A stretch of 64,000 bases of DNA from assembly GCF_007748115.1 (NCBI RefSeq), contig NZ_CP036289.1:2852001-2916000 (forward strand), read 5' to 3'. Each line of letters begins with the position of its first letter. Positions within the stretch are counted from its first letter, which is position 1. The notes below the pieces were generated by a model. The model ran no database searches and was not told the DNA's origin. It was given only the letters and a program-made list of their open reading frames with translations. This stretch comes from Bremerella volcania. GTDB taxonomy: Bacteria; Planctomycetota; Planctomycetia; Pirellulales; Pirellulaceae. This document shows positions 57,450-64,000 of this stretch, in pieces. Made by a program: the position numbers and the translations under genes.

Positions 57450-58376
57450 ATGGCCAATTTCTCGGATCGTCTTCGCGATGGGATCGTTCGCACGGCAGCC
57501 CCAGTGGTGGTAGGCTTGGACCCTCGCTTTGAATCGTTGCCGCAGAACCTGTTGGGCGAACATCGCGGCACGCACGATCCGAAGGTCAGAGCTGGTCTGT
57601 ACCTGGTCTTCTGTCGCGATGTGATCGACGCCGTGTGCGAGCACGTCCCGGCCGTCAAACCGCAGTCCGCCTTCTTCGAAGAGCTGGGCCCGGCCGGCAT
57701 GATCGTACTGGCCGAAGTGATTCAGTACGCCCGCGAGAAAGGCCTGCTGGTCATTCTCGATGCCAAGCGAAACGACATCGGCTCGACCGCGACGGCCTAC
57801 GCGAAGGGGATGCTCGGCGCCAGCAGCCCGTGGCAAGCCGACTGCTTGACGATCAGCCCTTACCTGGGTGACGACAGCCTGACTCCGTTTGTCGAAACCG
57901 CCACGGCGAATGATGCCGGCCTCTTCTGCCTGGTGAAAACCTCCAACCCCGGCGGCAAGATGCTGCAAGACCTGGTCGTCGACGGCCAGCCGATCTATCG
58001 CCACGTCGGCGCGTATGTCGAATCGCTGGCCAAGCAAACGATCGGCGCGTGCGGCCTGGGCGCCGTGGGCGCGGTCGTCGGAGCTACCTATCCCGATCAG
58101 CTAACCGAACTGCGTGAAGCGATGCCCAGCACCTGGTTCCTGGTCCCCGGTTACGGCAGTCAGGGGGGCGGAGCGAAAGACGTCGCCGGCGGGTTCAATG
58201 ACGTAGGCCTCGGGGCGATCGTGAACAACAGCCGCGGCATCATCTTCGCCTACTCGCGCGAACCGTTCGCCTCGAAGTACGAGCCAACCCAATGGCAACG
58301 AGCCGTGGAGGACGCCACGCTCGAGATGATCGCCGACCTCCAGGCCGAGACTTCGGCTGGGAAGCTGAAAGGGTAG
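57450..58376 (+). CDS. pyrF: orotidine-5'-phosphate decarboxylase, type 2
   Basis: The product has 308 residues. The catalytic DAKRNDIGSTA motif is complete, and VGLDPRF, VKPQSAFFE and SPYLGDDSL match the longer type 2 PyrF family; GYGSQGGGAKD is the phosphate-binding loop. It converts OMP to UMP in pyrimidine synthesis. AGGAA directly precedes the ATG. Confidence 0.96.
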   Translation: MANFSDRLRDGIVRTAAPVVVGLDPRFESLPQNLLGEHRGTHDPKVRAGLYLVFCRDVIDAVCEHVPAVKPQSAFFEELGPAGMIVLAEVIQYAREKGLLVILDAKRNDIGSTATAYAKGMLGASSPWQADCLTISPYLGDDSLTPFVETATANDAGLFCLVKTSNPGGKMLQDLVVDGQPIYRHVGAYVESLAKQTIGACGLGAVGAVVGATYPDQLTELREAMPSTWFLVPGYGSQGGGAKDVAGGFNDVGLGAIVNNSRGIIFAYSREPFASKYEPTQWQRAVEDATLEMIADLQAETSAGKLKG

Positions 58377-58616
58377 GAGCCTATTTTTTCGCCCTGGCAC
58401 GCTACGAAGACGCACTGACCAAGGATTATTCGTTTCAAGTAGTCTACAGACGAGGATTCGACGAGGTCAGCCACGGCGACGTTATGGTTTCCGCGACGTG
58501 CGCCGCCGAATGGGGTCATCCAACAGTAGCGGAATCCTCTTTCTAAAAAACCGGCATGGCGATTGCTGTATAGGGGTTATTCCCGGGCAAAAGGCCCTAA
58601 CCCTCAAGGCAAACGC

Positions 58617-59435
58617 ATGGATACGGTCTCCAACCAACTCGACGCAGAAGCACGCGAACAACTACCATCGCCGCGACAAATTGATTCCAATCCGTGGCTC
58701 AAGACCTGGGCGCTACGCGCGGCTTGGATCGCTGGCGTCGCGCTGCTGGCATTCATTGCCATCTGGCAATGTTCCGATTGTTTTTCGCTCGATTATCTGG
58801 CCAGCCAGGAAGGGGAACTACGGGCGTTTCAGTCGAATCACCCTTACCTGCTGTATGGTATCGTGTTCGTGCTGTACACGATCGGTTTCGCCATCGGTCT
58901 ACCACTGGCCGCGTTAATGACGATTGTCGTGGGCTGGTTCTTCGACTTCATCCCTGCGCTGATTTTGTCCAGCGTGGGTTCGAGTCTGGGGGCCTCGCTG
59001 ACTTTCATGACCAGCCGCTATTTCTTCCGCGAGCGTATGGAACAATGGCTGGGAAGCACGATGGAAAAGTTTCAAACGCAGTTGGAAGACAGTGCCGCGT
59101 TCTATCTCTTCATTTCGCGATTGATACCACAAATCCCCTTTGTCCTGGTGAACCTGGTGATGGGGCTCTCGCCGATCAGCCTGCGGACGTTCTTCTGGGT
59201 TAGCCAACTCAGCATGCTCCCCGTACTGATCATCTTCGTCTGGATTGGTGGTGCCCTGCCGAGCCTACACACGATCGCGGACGAAGGGATCTCTTCGGTC
59301 CTCTCATGGCAACTGATGCTGGGCATCGCCGCGATGGGGATCGTACCGCTTTTGATTCGCCTGGGATTGAATTATTACAAAACGCGTGACGAGTCTGATT
59401 CGGAACATTCCGGCCAGAGGGCCTGGTGTGACTAG
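58617..59435 (+). CDS. TVP38/TMEM64 (DedA/VTT-like) membrane protein
   Basis: The product has 272 residues from ATG at 58617 (AAGG 8 nt upstream). SNARE-associated/VTT domain: IGLPLAALMTIVVGWFFDF-type segment (here FAIGLPLAALMTIVVGWFFD), SSVGSSLGASLTFMTSRYFF and FYLFISRLIPQIPFVLVN. About six membrane spans. Known members act in lipid scrambling or membrane homeostasis; exact role unknown. Alone downstream of pyrF. Confidence 0.9.
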   Translation: MDTVSNQLDAEAREQLPSPRQIDSNPWLKTWALRAAWIAGVALLAFIAIWQCSDCFSLDYLASQEGELRAFQSNHPYLLYGIVFVLYTIGFAIGLPLAALMTIVVGWFFDFIPALILSSVGSSLGASLTFMTSRYFFRERMEQWLGSTMEKFQTQLEDSAAFYLFISRLIPQIPFVLVNLVMGLSPISLRTFFWVSQLSMLPVLIIFVWIGGALPSLHTIADEGISSVLSWQLMLGIAAMGIVPLLIRLGLNYYKTRDESDSEHSGQRAWCD

Positions 59436-59598
59436 AGCCGGTTTCAAAACCGTTTTCTAGTGCGAGATTGTTAGGTCGAATGCCTGATGCAAGGAGGCCG
59501 AAGCAGGCGAATCCACTAGATTCGTCGATGCAGGCCGACAAAGCAGCAGCGTTCGAGATGACAATCGCAGCCGAAATAAGGCTTTGAAACAGGCTCTA
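59433..59598. repeat. 166-bp element with 16-bp terminal inverted repeats
   Basis: TAGAGCCGGTTTCAAA at 59433 on and TTTGAAACAGGCTCTA at 59583-59598 are inverted copies with one mismatch. No gene lies inside. This looks like a MITE or a boundary repeat next to the phage-type genes. The left end overlaps the TVP38 stop. Confidence 0.55.
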
Positions 59599-59662
59599 AG
59601 GAGAATGCAACGAGCAGTGCTCGGCATGACGCCTGGATTGTCTCATCCGGTGTTCACCGCTG

Positions 59663-60262
59663 CTAAAACGCCACCACAAAATCCACCACCCCCGCCGCCA
59701 ACATTGCTTCGTAACCGGCATACGCTCCATTCAGACTTTCGACGTGCCCTGCTCCGCCGTCGATGGCGACGATGATTTGCTCGACGGTGGCCAAGTGCCA
59801 GGTGTCGTCGGTTCCTTTGACTACTTTGACGTCGGCCAGCGCAACTTGCGGAGAGGGTTGGCTGAGTTGCCGCAGAAGTCGTTGCTGGTAATCGAACAGT
59901 ACCCGCTGATCTTGTTCCCCAAGCTTGAGCGAGAACCCCAGGCCTGTGCCGTACCCCGCCGCGATGGCCTCAGCGTACTTGGTCTCCACCTCTTGCCGTT
60001 TCACTGCTTTGTCGACGTTCGCGGTGCCGCTGCCAGCTTCGATGTCTTTCACGCGTGCCGTGATCAGTGCGTCGGCTCGCATCTGGCCGTACGTCTCGAT
60101 ATACGAGCGCAATGCACCTGAAATGTCGTACACGTCCAAGGCATCCAGGAAGTTATCAAGCATGTCGTCCAGAATTGTGGCCGACTCCCAATAGTCAGGT
60201 AGTGGGTCTGGTGCCGACAGGACGAACGACGGGCTACTGTTGCGAATGATAAGAATTCCCAT
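59663..60262 (-). CDS. phage-type hypothetical protein (tail-fibre accessory-like)
   Basis: The product has 199 residues, ATG at 60262. The middle is helical and charged; the C-terminal third (VVKGTDDTWHLATVEQIIVAIDG…YEAMLAAGVVDFVVAF) is strand-rich. It starts 3 bp after the large tail-fibre-like gene, so they are co-translated. Position suggests a tail-tip or fibre accessory protein; no family recognised. Confidence 0.65.
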   Translation of the reverse strand: MGILIIRNSSPSFVLSAPDPLPDYWESATILDDMLDNFLDALDVYDISGALRSYIETYGQMRADALITARVKDIEAGSGTANVDKAVKRQEVETKYAEAIAAGYGTGLGFSLKLGEQDQRVLFDYQQRLLRQLSQPSPQVALADVKVVKGTDDTWHLATVEQIIVAIDGGAGHVESLNGAYAGYEAMLAAGVVDFVVAF

Positions 60263-60265
60263 TCC

Positions 60266-63200
60266 TTACTTAACCTCCCTCACGGTGATCGATGTGTACC
60301 CTGCACTGCCAGCCCAGGCTCCTTTGTTGGCCTGACCGCACATCATGTACTGAGTGACTTCGTCCCCCACTTCCAACCACATCCGCCGCGTGCCGAACGC
60401 GTTCAAGCTATTGGTCATGCCGCTGCTGGTATCGCCGCCGACGACTTGTTTGGTGCCGTTCACGTAACCGAACGTTTCGTAGTAGGTCTGATCGCTCAGG
60501 TTGTTGCGTGGACTCGACTGCACCGTGATTTCATAGAAGTTGGCCCGCTTGATGACGTCCTTCGAACCGACTCGCAGATCGCCCAATTGATCGGGGTCCG
60601 ATTGATCATGCGGAATGAGTGTTGGCGTGCCGGCCGTGTTGGCCGTCATGTCGGCGGAAAGGGTCATGCGGTCGAAGTGGCCATATGTTCTGGCCGTGGC
60701 CAGCCAGCGCGTGCCGTCGAATTGGAACTCGATCTCGTCGTGCAGCTGCTTGGTTATATTGCCAATGTACAGCGTGTCTTCCCCGATCAATGCTTCCGCC
60801 CCAGGATCAATCGTGACGGTCGCCCCGCTGGAAGTGGAATGCAGCCGTACCAGCACCGTGTCGCCATCGCCAGGGGAAGCAGGCAGGTCGACTTCGGTGT
60901 TGGACGTAATCGTGCAGTTCACCCGCTCGCCTGCCGATGACGCGTAGGGACTGTTAGTCTGGTCGATTTCGACCGTCGTCAGCGAGCTGCCGCCGCTGGG
61001 TATATCTGTGACATAGCGGCCCGTTGCGGCATCGTACTTCAAATATTCGCCGTCGGTTGGTTGGGTATCGACGTACGCCCCCCCGAGGGCTGATTCATGG
61101 CTTTGCACATAGCGGATATGGGAACTGGCATCGGTTCGCACGCGACCGACGGGGCAGTATCGCGTATAGCCCGAGGGAATATTCGTAGCCGCCCCGCTCG
61201 TGTCGAACATCACGTCGCAGACGCCCGTTGAATCGTTCTCAATCAGGTGAATGTAGTACGTGGCGTTGGCTGCAACAGTGCCGGTCGCCATGCCCCCATT
61301 GCCGTGACCTGCCGACCACGACGCATCCAACCGCTTGGTCATGCCGCTGTTGGTGCTAGCCGTGAACAGTGCCAGCAGTTTGCGCTGCGTGCTTCCGCCC
61401 GAGAATCCATACCCGGACGAAACATTCACATCATGCTCGGTATCGCCAGAGTCGATGCGAACGATCAGTCCCCACCCCTTCAGTTCGGCGATGACGTCGC
61501 CCAGACTCGTAGTCGCGCTTAGGGTCAGGCCGGTCGCTTCGACCAGGCCGTCAATATGGGCATCGCCGGCCAGGTGCAGACTGTGGGGCTTGAGCGACGT
61601 CGTACCGATGTCGCGAATGTTGCTGGTATCGGGGACAAGATGCCCGGAATCGTTCTCGCTCCAATTCTGGTGGACCACCTTCGCCCAGGCCGTTCCACCG
61701 GCACCATTGGTTTGCAGGAAGTAAGTGTTCGTTCCGGCCGTTCCCGGAAGCGTAACCGCCCCTTGGGTGAAGCCCGTCACGACTCCATTCGCCGTGGTGA
61801 TCTCGTCGCCCGCGGCCGTCGTGTACGTGTCATCCGCGATGGCGGCGGCAAAAATCGCTTCCGTCGTGGTTTGAAAGGTTTGAAGACTAGCGATGTCACT
61901 GGCATTGGCTGCAATGCTTGTCGTCGCGGTTGCCTGGAAAGCTTCGAGATTGCCAATGACACTCGCGTTGGTGGCGATGTCGGTGGTGTTGGTCGAGATG
62001 TTCGAAGCGTTCCCCGCAATAGCAGTCGTGGCCGAAGTCTCGAACGTTTCAAGATCGGAGACTCGCGTTTCATGGTCCGCAATGGCCGACGCGTTGGTGG
62101 TGATTCCGGACGCGTTCGTCGCGATGCTGGTTGTGTGCGAAGCCAGTGTTGCCGTGTGCGAAGTGATAGTGGCTGCCTGACTCGTTGCCGTTGCTTCGAG
62201 CGTTCCCAGATCGGATTCCAACGTTCCGACGGCGACTTCAACCGTTGATATTCTGCCCCCTAGCTGCGTGGCGTTGGTATTGCCGGCCTCATCACTGCTG
62301 CTGGAAGATGCAGAAGACGACGAAATCGAACCATGGCCAGCGCCCGATAACAGTACCAGCGTCCCAGACATGCTCGACACTTCGATCTCGTAGCCGGTCG
62401 GGTTATAGATGAACAGCAGTTCCCCTTCGGTCAACTCCAGCACGGTTGAACCGCTGACGGTCTGCCAGTGCCGATGGACTTCGACCGTTTCCCCTTCGAC
62501 CAGATTTGTATCCGCTGGCTGGTCTTCCGCCGCAACTCGTAGCTTATGGAAGATGTAGTCGGCACTCTCTTCATCCAGATCGCCGGCCGCCGCCAACGCT
62601 TCGACCTGGTCGGCCGTCTTGAACTCTTGCGTATTGCCAACGCGGTTAGTACGACAGGTCAACAATAAGTTACTGGCAATGTTCGTGTTGATGTCCGAAT
62701 CGGTCGACCGAACGCGGGCCGTGAAGCTCAGCAAGTAATGGCCGGTGGTGTGGATGCAATGGAAACCGCGGGCTTGCAGGCTTTCGACCTCGCTCGAATA
62801 GGATCGACTTCGACTGAGCCCGAACGAGACAAGCTCGGGATTATCGCGACCACTGAAGGTGAGAATGCCTCCTGCAGGAAGCGTCGTCAGCGTCGAGCTG
62901 TCTTTGATGATCGCACCGTCTAGCACCATGCTTTGGGAAGCCGGAACGATCCATCCGATTTGGAACTGATAGTCCGTTCGCGTCGAATCTCGGAACGTCG
63001 TTTTCGGGCAGCCGTCGAAGTCGATGAACTTGTACCCGCCGCTGCCAGGCACCAGGTAAAAGGGTGTTTTCGTTTGCGAAGCGTCGATCGACAATCCGTC
63101 GCCCCAGGCCGGTGGGCTGTTGTTTGGATAGCCGATGAGGGCCTGCATCATGCCGGTTTGCGTGCAGCGTCCCCGGCTGCTGGGGCGAATATCTTGGTAG

Positions 63201-63421
63201 CCGTTGATGTAAAACAACGAAGCATCGTGGCCATGCTGCGTGGCGTGCGGTCTTCCCAGACGCAGCGCGAAGTCGACGTCGTTGTTACTCTCGATTGCGT
63301 CGTACGTTTCGTTTTGATCGTGCTGCGGACCGACGATGGCAAACGGCGGAATGGTTTCGGCGCCTACGTTTGTAAACCGCAGCCAGCGCTGGGCGTCGGT
63401 GGGCCGACTAGGGCTCTCCAT
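60266..63421 (-). CDS. phage tail-fibre-like protein with coiled-coil repeats
   Basis: The product has 1051 residues from ATG at 63421 (GGGGAG 7 nt upstream, which decides the start over an in-frame ATG at 63649). Residues 1-360 are strand-rich with a Ser-rich stretch at about 360-375. Residues 380-525 are a repetitive helical stalk of TxxIATNASxI-like units, as in trimeric fibres. The C-terminal 500 residues are β-rich (SGYGFSGGSTQRKLLALF; YTRYCPVGRVRTDASSHIRYV), typical of distal fibre domains. No enzyme motif. Lies in a minus-strand phage-type run that continues past the right edge. Confidence 0.8.
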   Translation of the reverse strand: MESPSRPTDAQRWLRFTNVGAETIPPFAIVGPQHDQNETYDAIESNNDVDFALRLGRPHATQHGHDASLFYINGYQDIRPSSRGRCTQTGMMQALIGYPNNSPPAWGDGLSIDASQTKTPFYLVPGSGGYKFIDFDGCPKTTFRDSTRTDYQFQIGWIVPASQSMVLDGAIIKDSSTLTTLPAGGILTFSGRDNPELVSFGLSRSRSYSSEVESLQARGFHCIHTTGHYLLSFTARVRSTDSDINTNIASNLLLTCRTNRVGNTQEFKTADQVEALAAAGDLDEESADYIFHKLRVAAEDQPADTNLVEGETVEVHRHWQTVSGSTVLELTEGELLFIYNPTGYEIEVSSMSGTLVLLSGAGHGSISSSSASSSSSDEAGNTNATQLGGRISTVEVAVGTLESDLGTLEATATSQAATITSHTATLASHTTSIATNASGITTNASAIADHETRVSDLETFETSATTAIAGNASNISTNTTDIATNASVIGNLEAFQATATTSIAANASDIASLQTFQTTTEAIFAAAIADDTYTTAAGDEITTANGVVTGFTQGAVTLPGTAGTNTYFLQTNGAGGTAWAKVVHQNWSENDSGHLVPDTSNIRDIGTTSLKPHSLHLAGDAHIDGLVEATGLTLSATTSLGDVIAELKGWGLIVRIDSGDTEHDVNVSSGYGFSGGSTQRKLLALFTASTNSGMTKRLDASWSAGHGNGGMATGTVAANATYYIHLIENDSTGVCDVMFDTSGAATNIPSGYTRYCPVGRVRTDASSHIRYVQSHESALGGAYVDTQPTDGEYLKYDAATGRYVTDIPSGGSSLTTVEIDQTNSPYASSAGERVNCTITSNTEVDLPASPGDGDTVLVRLHSTSSGATVTIDPGAEALIGEDTLYIGNITKQLHDEIEFQFDGTRWLATARTYGHFDRMTLSADMTANTAGTPTLIPHDQSDPDQLGDLRVGSKDVIKRANFYEITVQSSPRNNLSDQTYYETFGYVNGTKQVVGGDTSSGMTNSLNAFGTRRMWLEVGDEVTQYMMCGQANKGAWAGSAGYTSITVREVK

Positions 63422-63422
63422 G

Positions 63423-64000
63423 TCATACTCCCCTTGCCTGTTGGTTTTGTTGCTGCCAATGCAGGTTCTGGCGTACCCTTTCGAGCAATCGCTTCTCTTC
63501 GTAACTGGCGTCGAGCAGAAGCTGCTCGGAGTTGAGCGAGGCGGTCGTCTTCGAGGCCATCGGCCCGTCCGTTTCAATCCGCCACGAAACCTGCCGAATC
63601 GCTCCGTCCGGCTCGATCGGCTGCAGACCAACGTATTGGGCGCTGGCAATCGGCGCGGGGCGCAGCTGTGCGATCGTTTGATCGAGATAGAAGCGGGCCT
63701 GCTTCGCGACCTGGTCGTGATTGTTACACACGCGCGACGTCTTCTCGTCGTGCTTCACCTCGAGCGCGATGTCGCTGCGGTGAACGACCAGCGGATAGTC
63801 TCGAGAAGACATCCGGCCTCGCAGCGTGCTCCAGTGCTCGAGTGCCCGGGTTTGATCACGGCGCCAATGAACGGCGATCCGCAACCGCAGCTCAGCTGGT
63901 TTACGCAGTTGCATAGCTGGGTGGTCGATGTAGTCGAACACTGGTTCGGCGAAGCGAACGATGCCGCGACGATGATCCACGGTGAACGATCGCTCGTAGC
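63423..64000 (-). CDS. phage-type hypothetical protein, partial (5' end outside window)
   Basis: The frame is open to the window edge (YERSFTVDHRRGIVRFAEPV is read at the edge), so the start lies beyond 64000. The stop is 1 nt before the tail-fibre ATG. The last ~90 residues are helical and Gln-rich (ERVRQNLHWQQQNQQARG). Sequence resembles phage structural proteins in style, but no family is identified. Confidence 0.7.
   Translation of the reverse strand, partial: YERSFTVDHRRGIVRFAEPVFDYIDHPAMQLRKPAELRLRIAVHWRRDQTRALEHWSTLRGRMSSRDYPLVVHRSDIALEVKHDEKTSRVCNNHDQVAKQARFYLDQTIAQLRPAPIASAQYVGLQPIEPDGAIRQVSWRIETDGPMASKTTASLNSEQLLLDASYEEKRLLERVRQNLHWQQQNQQARGV

Noticed and set aside
58292-58546. 84-codon plus-strand frame after pyrF
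   Set aside because: Its first half overlaps pyrF in another frame, there is no ribosome site, and the tail alone is too short to judge.
1-64000. CRISPR arrays, tRNA and rRNA genes
   Set aside because: Looked for by eye and none seen; a tRNAscan-SE or Infernal run would be needed to exclude degenerate tRNAs.

Overview
The window comes from a planctomycete, most likely a marine Pirellulaceae member (Blastopirellula/Bremerella/Rhodopirellula type). The evidence is four DUF1559 pilin-like genes (one broken), a PSD1-cytochrome/DUF1549/DUF1553 plus DUF1501 pair driven by a Rhodopirellula-type ECF sigma factor with a FecR/LamG partner, a BBP7-type outer-membrane barrel, an ECF sigma factor paired with a zinc-ribbon Ser/Thr kinase, and many dispersed palindromic repeats. 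No rRNA, tRNA or CRISPR array was found by eye.

Layout. 0-2 kb: a gene remnant, a small L,D-transpeptidase-like gene and a hypothetical protein. 1.9-5.4 kb: a two-gene minus-strand operon in which both proteins start with an EAD1-like effector-associated domain. One carries a trypsin-like protease; the other carries a kinase, a GAF-like region and a SpoIIE-type phosphatase. This is the best candidate for a little-described conflict or signalling system here. 6.2-9.8 kb: a small secreted protein with a leader-like MSDEEGKNVRG motif faces an operon of two outer-membrane barrels and a secreted C39 peptidase. 10.7-16.9 kb: housekeeping run dnaX-ybaB-recR-rpoN-hypothetical. Upstream of dnaX lie two tandem SRP RNA genes with UAAC tetraloops and a good promoter. 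17.8-20.8 kb: a hypothetical protein and an ECF sigma/kinase pair.

21-28 kb: a ROK regulator, SsuD-like monooxygenase and MFS transporter, divergent from two Gfo/Idh/MocA oxidoreductases; this looks like a catabolic locus. 28-37.3 kb: a surface-polysaccharide locus with GT2, GNAT, WbqC, HTTM, a DUF6044-like membrane protein, rfbA, rfbB and a WecE-type aminotransferase. Together these could make a dTDP-4-amino(acetamido)-4,6-dideoxyhexose. 37.6-44.2 kb: sigma factor, FecR-LamG, PSD1 and DUF1501 operon closed by a strong terminator. 44.3-49.1 kb: DUF1559 proteins paired with small lipoproteins, one DUF1559 copy broken by a 7-bp duplication.

49.5-59.4 kb: a large hypothetical helical-repeat protein, a zinc-ribbon WD40-like membrane protein, a small membrane protein, a sodium:solute symporter, pyrF and a TVP38/TMEM64 protein. 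59.4-64 kb: an inverted-repeat element, then minus-strand phage-type genes including a 1051-residue tail-fibre-like protein. The last gene runs off the right edge.
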